64,000 bases of DNA from Villigracilis sp900696595 (GTDB taxonomy: Bacteria > Chloroflexota > Anaerolineae > Anaerolineales > Villigracilaceae): contig SZPH01000015.1 in NCBI GenBank assembly GCA_030263615.1, positions 1-64,000 on the forward strand. Direction: 5' to 3'. A model generated the notes under the pieces. That model saw only the letters and a program-made list of their open reading frames with translations, ran no database searches and was not told the origin of the DNA. Shown here one piece after another: positions 31,912 to 40,342 of this stretch. The position numbers and the translations under genes were made by a program. Each line of letters opens with the position of its first letter. The stretch's first letter is position 1.

Positions 31912-32309
31912 TGATCGTTCTTGACGAACAGTTGCAAGGTCGCGACCTTGAGAAACAAATCGCTCGCTGGTATCAGGGAGCGATTTGTTTCATTACGGAC
32001 TTGCGCCCCAATACGGTGATCAAAGACGATGCCATTCCGCGATTGCTCCAACAGGAAAACCAGCCTGTTTTTGTAACGATCAACGAAAGCGATTTTTGGC
32101 GCAAGATCGCGATCACCAGGCAATTCTGCGCGGTTTGCGTCGCCCTGCCCGACTCACGCGCAGGGGAGATTCCTCAACGGCTGAGAATGTTGTTTGATGA
32201 TCCGTTATTTGACACAAAGCAGAAACGGATGGGCAAAGTGATTCGTGTTGCGGAGAAAGAAGTCAGTTATTACAGTTCCGAGGATAGAACAATTAAACTT
32301 GTGGAGTAA
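31911..32309 (+). CDS. PIN-like (DUF5615-type) toxin
   Basis: 132 residues. Acidic positions expected of a PIN-like nuclease are seen: IVLDEQL at the N-terminus, VIKDDAIPRLL, and VTINESDFWRK. It follows the DUF433 gene with a one-base overlap, the usual order for this toxin-antitoxin type. RNA cleavage is the expected activity, not shown for this family member. Confidence 0.75.
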   Translation: MIVLDEQLQGRDLEKQIARWYQGAICFITDLRPNTVIKDDAIPRLLQQENQPVFVTINESDFWRKIAITRQFCAVCVALPDSRAGEIPQRLRMLFDDPLFDTKQKRMGKVIRVAEKEVSYYSSEDRTIKLVE

Positions 32310-32354
32310 TTGGGGATTGGCAGTCGTTTTCTAATGTCACGGGGAGGGGGGTCT

Positions 32355-33995
32355 CTACTTCCCTTCCAGCCACATATATCTCTCCAGCGAGATCGAGATC
32401 GGGGTGTAGACGAATCCCTTCACATACGGCTGTACCAGTTGATATGAAAGCGAGTGGGTCAGGAAGATGGCTGGGGCGTCGTCCACGATGATGCGCTCGG
32501 CCTGCTGGTACATGGCGATGCGCTTTGCAACATCCGGTTCGACGCGCGCGGACTCGAGCAGGGCGTCGAGTTCGGGGTTGGAGTAATTGCCGTGATTCTG
32601 CGGCACGCCGCTGTGGAATAACACATCCGCAAAATTTTCGGGGTCGGGGTAATCGGCGCACCAGCCGCTGTCGAAGATCTGGCCGTGATTGCCGGAAAAT
32701 ATCTGCTGGTAATAGAAATTGAAGTCGAGGTTTTCGACCTTGATCGTCACGCCGAGATATTCCTCCCACATCTCCGCCAGCGCGGCGACATTGCCGCCGA
32801 CATAACTGCCGACGCCCGAATTCGTGTACACGATCTCGGGCAAGCCCTCCGCTCCGCCGTATTTGGATTGCGCGAGCAATTCGCGCGCCTGTTCGGGGTC
32901 GAAGGGCAGTCCTTCCAACTCGTAATCGAAGCCGGGCAAACCGGGCGGATATAAACCGACGGCAGGCAAAGCCACGCCGCGATACAGCACATCCACATAA
33001 CGCTGACGGTCGAAGGCCATGCTGAAGGCTTTGCGGACGTTGACATCGTCGAAGGGCGGCTGGGTCGTGTCGAAGGTGACGTAATTGGTGCAAAGGTCCA
33101 CGCCGCTGACGAGGCTGCGATTGAGCGGTTCGGTCGGGTCGGACATGCGCTCCACATCGTACAAGCCCACGCTGGCCACGTCCACGTCGCCGGTTTCAAA
33201 GAGGCGCACGTCGTCGCCCGCATAAAGTTTATAGACGACATACGGAATGGACGGCGCGCCGAGGTAAAAGTCGCGGTTGGCTTCGTACACAATAAATTCG
33301 TTGGACTTCCACTCGCGCAGTTTGTACGGACCCGTGCCGTTGGGCTGATAGACCCAATTCTCGCCCGACGATACGTTATCTTTGTCCACGATGTAGGATG
33401 TGGGGAAGGTCAGTTTCATCAGGAAGTAGGGCTTGGGCGCGTCAATCGTGACCTGGAGCGTCTTCTCGTCAATGACCTTTAACCCGCTGATGCTTTGCGC
33501 TTCGCCGGAATATTTTTCGCGGACGCCGACGATGTCGCCCATGTAGGTCAGGACCGTATCAGAGGCGAGTTCGGGGCTGGCGGCGCGTTCCCAGGAAAAG
33601 ACCACATCCTCGGCGGTGACTTCGCGCCCGTCGTGGAATTTGGCGTCCGGGTGGATGTGGAAGGTGTAAACCGTCCCTTCGCCGCTGACTTCCCAGGTCT
33701 CGGCAAGGTCGGGGCGGATGTTGAGATTCGTGTCGAGCATGACCAGCCCGCTGAAGACGAGTTTATCTCCCGCGCTGTAGGTGGTGGCGGGGTCGTAATC
33801 GCGCGGGTTGGCGGATTCGCCGCCGTTATAGACGATGGCTTGATCCAATGGGACGCCGATCTGAATATCGAGCGTGGTCGGCGCGCTGGCTATCAGGAGG
33901 AGGGAGGCGAGCAGGATGATGACAAGCCCGCCGATCGTCGCGCGTTTGCGTTTTGCAGTCTGGGGAAACTCCGCCGCCTTGTTGGTTTTATCCAT
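32355..33995 (-). CDS. ABC transporter substrate-binding protein, oligopeptide family 5
   Basis: 546 residues. An N-terminal membrane anchor (GGLVIILLASLLLIAS) replaces the usual lipobox. The SBP family 5 signature is visible in YTFHIHPDAKFHDGREVTAEDVVFS taken in two parts, and later in NVRKAFSMAFDR. It captures peptides or similar solutes. No permease or ATPase of this transporter is in the window, so it is an orphan. AAAGGAGG precedes the ATG, and its first bases overlap the end of the metallopeptidase gene, suggesting co-expression of a protease and a peptide binder. Confidence 0.9.
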   Translation of the reverse strand: MDKTNKAAEFPQTAKRKRATIGGLVIILLASLLLIASAPTTLDIQIGVPLDQAIVYNGGESANPRDYDPATTYSAGDKLVFSGLVMLDTNLNIRPDLAETWEVSGEGTVYTFHIHPDAKFHDGREVTAEDVVFSWERAASPELASDTVLTYMGDIVGVREKYSGEAQSISGLKVIDEKTLQVTIDAPKPYFLMKLTFPTSYIVDKDNVSSGENWVYQPNGTGPYKLREWKSNEFIVYEANRDFYLGAPSIPYVVYKLYAGDDVRLFETGDVDVASVGLYDVERMSDPTEPLNRSLVSGVDLCTNYVTFDTTQPPFDDVNVRKAFSMAFDRQRYVDVLYRGVALPAVGLYPPGLPGFDYELEGLPFDPEQARELLAQSKYGGAEGLPEIVYTNSGVGSYVGGNVAALAEMWEEYLGVTIKVENLDFNFYYQQIFSGNHGQIFDSGWCADYPDPENFADVLFHSGVPQNHGNYSNPELDALLESARVEPDVAKRIAMYQQAERIIVDDAPAIFLTHSLSYQLVQPYVKGFVYTPISISLERYMWLEGK

Positions 33996-35349
33996 TTTTT
34001 CCTCCTTTGGGAGCGCTCATACGAATTATGAAGATAATCGCAATCACGCCGATGACAAGTAAACAGGCCAGACAAACACAAATCAGCGCAATCGCCATCC
34101 AAGACCGCGAGCCGCCGGAGGCGGGCGGCGCGGAATCCGGATCGTACGACGAAGTGGGAATGGCGCCCGGCGTGGGCGTCTCTGCCTGCGGAATGCCCGC
34201 GATGGGGATGTAGGTCGGTACGTAGGTTGGGGTGGGTTGGGCAGTCGCCTGCGCCACAGTCAGAGGTGGAACGCCCAGCGATTCGCGCCAGGCGGAATCC
34301 AGCCCGTCCGTGTCGAAGCTATAGGTTTTTTGCAGGGCGGCGTCTATCGGTTCGGCGTCGCTCAGGGCGGCAAGCAGTTCGCTCATTTTGGCTTGCCCGT
34401 AGGTTTCGATCAGAAAATTGACCACGCTGTAGGCCTGGGCGTAGGAGAGCAGGGCTTTATCCGGTATTTCGGAGAAATTTCCCGCGAGAGAACGGATCGG
34501 CAACAGCGAATTGTCGCGGACGGCGCGGTCGAACTGGCTTTTCATGCTCGCGTCCATTTCGCCTTCGCTGTACACTGCCAGCCCTTCGTTCAGCCATGTG
34601 GGGATCGAGCCGATGCAGGTGAAGGCGTTGCGCCCGACGAGAACGTGCGTGGTCTCGTGGATGACGGTGGCTTTGTCGAAGGCTGCGTCGCCGGAAACGC
34701 CCATGATGATGATTCCAAAATCGGAGTAGGCTTGCCCGCCGGTCCATTGCGGTTCGTAGAGGACAGCGTCGCGCATATCGTCATACGTCGGGTAGACGTA
34801 AATATTCACCGGCGCGTCCGCCGTCATGCCAGCCTGTTCCTTGTTGATGCGCAACCCTTCCAGCCCGGACTTGAGCATGGTCTGCCCGAAGGCTGAATCG
34901 TTGCCATAATAATGAATGCGGATGTTGTCTTCCGAGACGGTCTGCCAGTCATGTTCATCATCCAGCCAGGCGATAGTTTTCATCTCGCTGACGGATTCTG
35001 CGCCGGACGAGTCCGCATAACGCCAGCGCCACCAAATGGTCGTTCCCGGCGGGAGCGACCCGCTCTGGCGCATGTCCCACGTCCATGAGACTTCGACAGT
35101 TTTTCCGGGCTGGAAGTCGGGGAAGGCTTTGGCGACGACTTCGCCGCAGGTCAGTTGTTCGGTTCCGTACTCAAGCGTAACGGAGACGATTTCTGAAGCG
35201 GATTGAATCGCGGCGGAAAAGGTCGCAGTGTTGGGAAAGTCCAGGGTTGCAGAATCCTCCGTCACGTCCGCTTGAGGCGCGGCATGGGTTGGAATCGGGG
35301 TCAGGAGTGTGAGAGTCAAAATCAATAGGGGGATGAGTGTTCGGCGCAT
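33988..35349 (-). CDS. Membrane-anchored gluzincin metallopeptidase (peptidase MA-like)
   Basis: 453 residues: a signal peptide (LIPLLILTLTLLTPIPTHA), an extracellular beta-rich domain, then a peptidase domain with HETTH (HExxH zinc motif) and the downstream glutamate in LNEGLAVYSEGE. A Pro/Thr linker precedes a C-terminal membrane anchor (about 415-440). This is the layout of peptidase MA-like proteins common in Chloroflexota. The ATG at 35349 has GGAGG upstream and lies 18 bases after the predicted transcript start of a repeat-borne promoter; the open frame further upstream only translates repeats. Confidence 0.85.
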   Translation of the reverse strand: MRRTLIPLLILTLTLLTPIPTHAAPQADVTEDSATLDFPNTATFSAAIQSASEIVSVTLEYGTEQLTCGEVVAKAFPDFQPGKTVEVSWTWDMRQSGSLPPGTTIWWRWRYADSSGAESVSEMKTIAWLDDEHDWQTVSEDNIRIHYYGNDSAFGQTMLKSGLEGLRINKEQAGMTADAPVNIYVYPTYDDMRDAVLYEPQWTGGQAYSDFGIIIMGVSGDAAFDKATVIHETTHVLVGRNAFTCIGSIPTWLNEGLAVYSEGEMDASMKSQFDRAVRDNSLLPIRSLAGNFSEIPDKALLSYAQAYSVVNFLIETYGQAKMSELLAALSDAEPIDAALQKTYSFDTDGLDSAWRESLGVPPLTVAQATAQPTPTYVPTYIPIAGIPQAETPTPGAIPTSSYDPDSAPPASGGSRSWMAIALICVCLACLLVIGVIAIIFIIRMSAPKGGKNG

Positions 35350-35373
35350 CCGTTTCCTCCGTTCGTTTTTGTG

Positions 35374-35401
35374 ACTATACCATAACGCGGTCGTACCGCA
35401 A
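35374..35401 (-). promoter_or_regulatory. Promoter-like end of the tandem dyad repeat, upstream of the metallopeptidase gene
   Basis: On the minus strand, TTGCGG (35401-35396) and TATAGT (35379-35374) are 16 bases apart, conserved in layout and sequence with 21515-21542. The start would be near 35367, leaving a short leader that contains the GGAGG site. Confidence 0.55.
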
Positions 35402-35604
35402 ACTTCAGTTTGCGCTTTGCGCAGGGACAAACTTAAGTTTGTCGTACCGCAAACTTCAGTTTGCGCTTTGCGCAGGGACAAACTTAAGAACTTCAGTTTG
35501 CGCTTTGCGCAGGGACAAACTTAAGTTTGTCGTACCGCAAACTTCAGTTTGCGCTTTGCGCAGGGACAAACTTAAGTTTGTCGTACTGCAAACTTCTTTG
35601 CGCC
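35390..35604. repeat. Tandem array of a 51-bp double-dyad repeat
   Basis: Units begin at about 35390, 35441, 35529 and 35580, with a shortened unit near 35492 and a truncated last one. Each full unit holds GCAAAC-TTCA-GTTTGC and the perfect 18-bp palindrome GACAAACTTAAGTTTGTC. Copies are almost identical, so the array is recent. It fills most of the 396-base gap between the divergent metallopeptidase and ccmE genes. There are no unique spacers, so it is not CRISPR. Confidence 0.9.
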
Positions 35605-35646
35605 GCATGGCGACAATCAAGTAATGGGATAGTCACGCAGGATTTA

Positions 35647-35687
35647 TGACATCCGTCCGCCTGCATACTCACGGCGGATTAATGTCA
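35647..35687. promoter_or_regulatory. Imperfect palindrome upstream of ccmE
   Basis: TGACAT...CCGCC and GGCGG...ATGTCA form an inverted repeat of 41 bases about 60 bases before the ccmE start. It may be an operator or a leader hairpin of the ccm operon, or another small repeat. I see no matching promoter. Confidence 0.3.
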
Positions 35688-35745
35688 TTATGTGAAAATG
35701 GACACAGATTGTTCGATTTTGGCAATACTCCCACTGGAGGCAGAT

Positions 35746-36228
35746 ATGCAAAGAAAAAAATTCATCATCGGCGGCGTGTTGATCCTGGCGGCTGTCGTGT
35801 ACCTGATCGCTTCGTCCACCTCGGCAAATGCGGAATATTTTATGACTGTGGACGAACTGAAGGCGGATGGCGCGGCGGCGATTAACAAAAGCGTGCGGCT
35901 CTCCGGCGCGGTGTTGGGCGATACGATCCAGTACGACGCTTCGACGCTGACGCTGACGTTCGAGGTCGCGCACGTCCCCGGCGACAACGACGAGATCGAA
36001 GCGCAGGGCGGGCTGGCTCTCGTGTTGCACGAGGCAGTCAGCGACCCGGGCCGCGCGCGCATCAAGGTGCAGTATGAAGGCGTGATGCCCGACCTGTTGC
36101 GCAACGAGGCGCAGGCGATCATGACCGGCACACTGGGCGAAGACGGCGTATTCCATGCCGAAGAATTATTGCTCAAATGCCCCACCAAATACGAAGAGGC
36201 TGTGCCGGATCAGTCGGCGTCGAATTAA
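35746..36228 (+). CDS. ccmE: Cytochrome c maturation protein CcmE, cysteine-type variant
   Basis: 160 residues. One N-terminal membrane segment anchors a periplasmic-side OB-fold haem chaperone. The haem-binding motif is C145-P-T-K-Y149 (CxxxY) instead of the usual HxxxY, which places it in the variant CcmE group first described from archaea and some bacteria. GGAGG lies six bases before the ATG at 35746. It opens the ccm locus; a terminator-like hairpin separates it from ccmF. Confidence 0.88.
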   Translation: MQRKKFIIGGVLILAAVVYLIASSTSANAEYFMTVDELKADGAAAINKSVRLSGAVLGDTIQYDASTLTLTFEVAHVPGDNDEIEAQGGLALVLHEAVSDPGRARIKVQYEGVMPDLLRNEAQAIMTGTLGEDGVFHAEELLLKCPTKYEEAVPDQSASN

Positions 36229-36234
36229 CCAATT

Positions 36235-36269
36235 AACCTGATGGGTGTGACAACCATCAGGTTTTGTTT
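36235..36269 (+). terminator. Terminator or attenuator between ccmE and ccmF
   Basis: AACCTGATGG (36235-36244) pairs with CCATCAGGTT (36254-36263), followed by TTTGTTT. Its place inside the ccm locus suggests partial termination, or that ccmF has its own promoter. Confidence 0.7.
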
Positions 36270-36330
36270 CTAAACCCAACCCCTCCCCCTCCCCTCCCCT
36301 AAAAGGGAGGGAAGATTGAGGAAAGAAACC

Positions 36331-38400
36331 ATGCTCCCAGAATTTGGATACGGCGTTTTATTGGTAAGTTTTATCGTTACGGTATATAGCGGCTTTGCGG
36401 CAGTTTTTGGCGTTACGAGAAAGTCCGCCACGCTGGTGGAAAGCGCGCGCCGGGCTCAACTGCTCACCTTCCCGCTGCTCACCGCCGCCTCGGGCAGTCT
36501 GATCTACCTGCTGGTGAACAATCATTACGAAGTTTCCTTCGTCTATGAAGTGACCAGCCGCAGTATGCCGACCTATCTCAAAGTGACGGCCTGGTGGGGC
36601 GGACAGGCCGGTTCGCTGTTGTTCTGGTCCTGGCTGTTGGCCTTGTTCACCTCGGCGGTCACGCTCCGCAAATGGGATCGGGATTTGGAATTCCTGCCCT
36701 GGGTGATCGTAGTCTCATCCGTCACGCTGACATTCTTCGTCGGCATGGTGGCCTTTTACGAGAATCCCTTCACGCGCTTTTGGGATATCGGCGGGCAGGT
36801 CGCGCCGAGTCTATTCGCGCCGTCGGCGAACGCAGTCTTATTCACGCCCGAAGACGGACGGGGATTGAATCCGCTTCTGCGCCACCCGGGCATGGTCATC
36901 CACCCGCCAATGCTGTACCTCGGCTTTGTCTCTTTCGTCATCCCCTACGCCTTCGCCATGGCCGCGCTCATCACCGGGCGCACCGACGACCGCTGGATTC
37001 GCATCACGCGCCGCTGGACTCTCTGGGCGTGGCTTTTCCTCTCGCTGGGGCTTGTCCTCGGCGGGCGCTGGGCGTACGATGTTCTGGGCTGGGGCGGCTA
37101 TTGGGGCTGGGACCCGGTCGAGATCGCGGCCTTCATGCCCTGGCTGACGGGAACCGCGTTTCTTCATTCAGTCATGATTCAAGAAAAGCGCGGCCTGCTC
37201 AAACACTGGAACATGGTCCTGATCATCCTGACCTACGCGCTGGTGATCTTCGGCACCTTCCTGACCCGCTCCGGCGTGCTTTCCTCCGTTCATGCCTTTG
37301 CAAACAGCCCCATCGGCCCGCTGTTCATGTCATTCGTTTCGCTGACCCTCATCGTATCCGTCCGCCTGCTCATCCAACGCTGGCCCGAACTGAGAAGCGA
37401 AACCGAAATGAAATCCATGCTCTCGCGCGAGGCATTCTTCCTTTTCAACAACCTGCTCTTCATGGGCATCCTCATCGTCTGCTTCTGGGGAGTCATCTCG
37501 CCGCTGGCTTCGGAACTTTTCACCGGCACAAAGATCACCGTCGGCCCGCCCTACTATGAACGGGCGACGGGCCCGCTGTTTGCCGGTCTGCTTTTCCTGA
37601 TGGCAATCGCGCCGCTTTCGGCATGGGGACATTCCACGATTCAGACCCTCGGCCGCGCCTTGTGGAAGTCGGCTCTCGCCGCCTCTCTCCTGACCCTGGG
37701 GCTGGTCATCACCTACACAACCAATCCCTACGCCCTGACCGGGTTCTTCCTCATCGCCTTCGTGTTGTTTGCCACTTTGCATGAATTCTGGCGCGGCGCA
37801 AACGCGCGGATGAGATCGCAGAACGAGAACTTCTTCGCCGCGCTGGGGCGATTAATGGGACGCAACCGCAGACGCTACGGCGGATACATCATCCACATCA
37901 GCATGGCGTTGATGGCCATCGGCATCCTCGGCATCGAAATCTTCCAGATCGAAACGCAGGGGACGGTCGCGGCGGGAGAGTCGCTCAACCTCGGCGATTA
38001 CCGCGTGGAATACCGCGAACTGGCTTCGTGGGACGATTTCGGCGCGGGCGTGAACTACACGCGCTCGGTCGTGGATATTTACGAGAACGGCGTTTACATC
38101 GGAAAACTCCACCCGCGCATTGATTATTACTACGAATCCCAACAGAACATGACCATCCCCGGCCAGCACGCCACATTCAAAGACGACCTTTACATCCTGC
38201 TGGTGGACTGGCAGCCCGTCTCCCACGAAGGAGCGACATTCAAAATCTTCGTCAATCCGCTGGTCAACTGGCTGTGGATCGGATGCCTGGTCTTCCTGTT
38301 CGGGCTGATCTTCGCCGCCTGGCCCGACAAAGACCCGGCCGATGAACCCGTCCGGCGCAAGGTTGGCGTGGCGGGCAGGCAGGCGAGCGCGGCGGATTAA
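36331..38400 (+). CDS. ccmF: Cytochrome c haem lyase subunit CcmF
   Basis: 689 residues with about 13-15 membrane segments. The WWD domain is present (GWGGYWGWDPVEIAAFMPW near residue 250), as is TAWWGGQAGSLLFWSW at the N-terminus. CcmF with CcmH takes haem from CcmE and attaches it to apocytochromes. GAGGAAAG precedes the ATG at 36331. Length is typical. Confidence 0.95.
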   Translation: MLPEFGYGVLLVSFIVTVYSGFAAVFGVTRKSATLVESARRAQLLTFPLLTAASGSLIYLLVNNHYEVSFVYEVTSRSMPTYLKVTAWWGGQAGSLLFWSWLLALFTSAVTLRKWDRDLEFLPWVIVVSSVTLTFFVGMVAFYENPFTRFWDIGGQVAPSLFAPSANAVLFTPEDGRGLNPLLRHPGMVIHPPMLYLGFVSFVIPYAFAMAALITGRTDDRWIRITRRWTLWAWLFLSLGLVLGGRWAYDVLGWGGYWGWDPVEIAAFMPWLTGTAFLHSVMIQEKRGLLKHWNMVLIILTYALVIFGTFLTRSGVLSSVHAFANSPIGPLFMSFVSLTLIVSVRLLIQRWPELRSETEMKSMLSREAFFLFNNLLFMGILIVCFWGVISPLASELFTGTKITVGPPYYERATGPLFAGLLFLMAIAPLSAWGHSTIQTLGRALWKSALAASLLTLGLVITYTTNPYALTGFFLIAFVLFATLHEFWRGANARMRSQNENFFAALGRLMGRNRRRYGGYIIHISMALMAIGILGIEIFQIETQGTVAAGESLNLGDYRVEYRELASWDDFGAGVNYTRSVVDIYENGVYIGKLHPRIDYYYESQQNMTIPGQHATFKDDLYILLVDWQPVSHEGATFKIFVNPLVNWLWIGCLVFLFGLIFAAWPDKDPADEPVRRKVGVAGRQASAAD

Positions 38401-38404
38401 GGGT

Positions 38405-38470
38405 AATGGATAATTGGGAAATAGTGAATAGTGAATAGCGGATAGTGAATAGTGAATAGTTAAATAGTCA
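38405..38470 (+). repeat. AT-rich minisatellite (GTGAATAGTGAATAG)
   Basis: Seven-base words GTGAATA / GGATAGT repeated between ccmF and ccmH, followed by a second word series, CTGATTGGCGACTGATGACTG. It belongs to the same family as the arrays at 40149 and 42959. Confidence 0.75.
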
Positions 38471-38515
38471 TCGCTGATTGGCGACTGATGACTGATAACT
38501 TTGACAAAGGTATCA

Positions 38516-39007
38516 ATGAAAAAAACGCTTATTATCCTTTCGATTGTTCTGGCGTTCGGCGCATTCTTTACTGGCGTTGCCTTCGCCCAGGACTCCACCC
38601 CCAGCGACGACGAAGTGAACGCAATTGCCAAACAGTTGTACTGCCCGGTCTGCGAGAACACGCCGCTGGATGTCTGCCCGACCGAGGCCTGCCGCCAATG
38701 GCGCGAGTTGATCCGCGATATGCTGGCGGAAGGCAAGAGCGAGCAGGAGATCAAGGATTATTTTGTGGCGAACTACGGCGCGCGCGTGCTGGCTGAACCT
38801 CCGCGCAAGGGATTCAACTGGTTTGTTTATATCGTCCCGCCGGTGTTGATCTTGATAGGCGCGGTCATTCTCTTCAACTCGTTCCGGGCGTGGACCAGGC
38901 CCAAATCCGCCGCGCCAGGCTCAGGTCGGGAAAAAGAGGCGGGGGTTTCCTCCAGCGACGACGAATATATCAAACGTCTGGAAGAGGAATTGAAGAACAG
39001 GAAGTAA
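38516..39007 (+). CDS. ccmH: Cytochrome c maturation protein CcmH
   Basis: 163 residues: a signal peptide (cut after AFA, about residue 24), a three-helix thiol domain with LYCPVC (Cys43, Cys46) in place of the usual LRCxxC, and a C-terminal membrane anchor (about 105-125). Two more cysteines (54 and 59) are unusual. CcmH reduces the CxxCH thiols of apocytochrome c and works with CcmF. AAAGG precedes the ATG at 38516. Confidence 0.9.
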   Translation: MKKTLIILSIVLAFGAFFTGVAFAQDSTPSDDEVNAIAKQLYCPVCENTPLDVCPTEACRQWRELIRDMLAEGKSEQEIKDYFVANYGARVLAEPPRKGFNWFVYIVPPVLILIGAVILFNSFRAWTRPKSAAPGSGREKEAGVSSSDDEYIKRLEEELKNRK

Positions 39008-39013
39008 CATCCT

Positions 39014-39048
39014 AAGACCTGACAGGTTTCCAAAACCTGTCAGGTCTT
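39014..39048. repeat. Perfect palindrome AAGACCTGACAGGTTT
   Basis: A 16-bp stem (AAGACCTGACAGGTTT and its complement) with a 3-base loop between ccmH and ccmG. A short T-rich stretch follows, so it could attenuate, but such palindromes are common repeats. Confidence 0.7.
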
Positions 39049-39064
39049 GTTCTCGGAGAATGGA

Positions 39065-39634
39065 ATGACAGAGACAACAACTCCAGCGAAAAAAAGCGTG
39101 CCGCTGTGGGCGCAGATCGCCATTTGGGCGTTTCTGGCGGGTTTGCTCATCCTGGTTCGGTTCGGGCTGAGCCGCGCCAGCAACCCAATGGCGGAGATCG
39201 GCCAACCTGTGCCGGATTTCGATCTTGTGTATTTTGAAGGCTACGAATACAACGGCGCGGCTGAAATGAAACTTTCAGATCTGCGCGGCAAGATCGTGGT
39301 CATTAACATCTGGGCGTCGTGGTGCAAACCGTGCGAGCAGGAAGCGCCCGAGCTGGAGGAGGCATGGGGGTTATACAAGGAACGCGGCGACGTGGTCTTC
39401 ATCGGCGTGGATTATGTGGACACGCCCGAAGGCGCGTTCGGCTATTTGAAAAAATTCGGCATCACCTTCCCCAACGCGCCCGATTTGGAATCCGCCATCT
39501 CCAGCATTTTGAACAGGCAGATGGGCGTGCCGGAAACGTATTTGATAGACCGCGAAGGCGTTCTGCGTCAGATCAAGATCGGGCCGTTCGCATCCATCGC
39601 GGAAATTCAGGCGTTTGTCGCCAACGCGGAATAG
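39065..39634 (+). CDS. ccmG: Thioredoxin-like protein CcmG/ResA
   Basis: 189 residues: a membrane anchor (about 15-35), then a TlpA/ResA-type thioredoxin fold with WASWCKPCEQEAP as the redox centre, and the cis-proline at GVPETYLID. It delivers electrons to the CcmH and apocytochrome thiols. The GGAG site lies at good distance from the ATG at 39065. Confidence 0.92.
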   Translation: MTETTTPAKKSVPLWAQIAIWAFLAGLLILVRFGLSRASNPMAEIGQPVPDFDLVYFEGYEYNGAAEMKLSDLRGKIVVINIWASWCKPCEQEAPELEEAWGLYKERGDVVFIGVDYVDTPEGAFGYLKKFGITFPNAPDLESAISSILNRQMGVPETYLIDREGVLRQIKIGPFASIAEIQAFVANAE

Positions 39635-39641
39635 GGGAAAA

Positions 39642-40148
39642 ATGGGATTGGGTTCTCTCTTTCTTCTCCTGGCGGTCTTCATCGTCGTCGGCGTCTATCT
39701 ATACGCGCCGTTCATGTCCAAGCCGCGCAAACTTTCCACCGATGAAATGCACAAGGCTTCGGCGTTGAAAGCCGAACGCGACCGCGTCATCAGTTCGCTT
39801 CAAGAACTGGACTTCGATTTTAAGCTCGGCAAAATTCCAGAGGAGGATTACCCCGAACAACGCGCGGAACTTTTAAAAAAAGGGGCGGAGATTCTACGCC
39901 AACTGGATGAACTGGAGTCAGCCTCTCCCACACGGACCGCCGAAGCGCGCATCGAAAAAGCCGCCGCCGCCAAACGCGCCGACTCCGCATCCGACGGCGC
40001 AGGGTTCAGCGACGACGAGATCGAAGCCATGCTCGCCGCAAGACGTAAACAGCACAAAAGCAAACCCGCCGGGTTCTGTCCAAAGTGCGGCAAGCCTGTC
40101 CTCGCCGCCGATAATTTCTGCCCATCGTGCGGGAAGTCTTTGAAGTAA
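39642..40148 (+). CDS. CcmI-like membrane protein with zinc ribbon
   Basis: 168 residues: one N-terminal membrane segment, a charged helical stretch (RDRVISSLQELDFDFKLGKI, then EEDYPEQRAELLKKG) that resembles the N-terminal part of CcmI/CycH, and a C-terminal double zinc ribbon (FCPKCGKPV and FCPSCGKSL). The TPR domain of true CcmI is missing. Placed between ccmG and the cytochrome gene, it probably handles apocytochrome or membrane assembly. GGGGA lies before the ATG. Confidence 0.7.
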   Translation: MGLGSLFLLLAVFIVVGVYLYAPFMSKPRKLSTDEMHKASALKAERDRVISSLQELDFDFKLGKIPEEDYPEQRAELLKKGAEILRQLDELESASPTRTAEARIEKAAAAKRADSASDGAGFSDDEIEAMLAARRKQHKSKPAGFCPKCGKPVLAADNFCPSCGKSLK

Positions 40149-40332
40149 TTGGTAATTGGTAATTGGAGATTGGTGATTGGTAATTGGTAATTGGTAATTG
40201 GTGATTGGTGATTGGAGATTGGTGATTGGTGATTGGTGATTGGTAGTTGGAGATTGGTATAGTTCTATTCACTACTCACTATTCACTATTCCCTATTCCC
40301 TATTCTCTAATCTCTATTCTCTATTCTCTCCT
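40149..40332 (+). repeat. Composite minisatellite, left inverted copy
   Basis: A block of GGTGATTGG / GGTAATTGG words (40149-40258) is joined by GGTATAGTTC to a block of ATTCACT, TCCCTA and TCTCTATTC words. Its reverse complement, including the same junction, occurs at 42959-43070 on the other side of the cytochrome and ccmA genes. Confidence 0.9.
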
Positions 40333-40342
40333 TTGAGGAATC

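Noticed and set aside
33988..35481. Longer metallopeptidase starting at 35481
   Set aside because: The added residues (RKAQTEVCGTT twice) are translated tandem repeats; the signal peptide starts at 35349 behind GGAGG.
35390..35604. CRISPR array
   Set aside because: The repeats are contiguous 51-bp units with internal palindromes and no unique spacers, and no cas gene is in the window.
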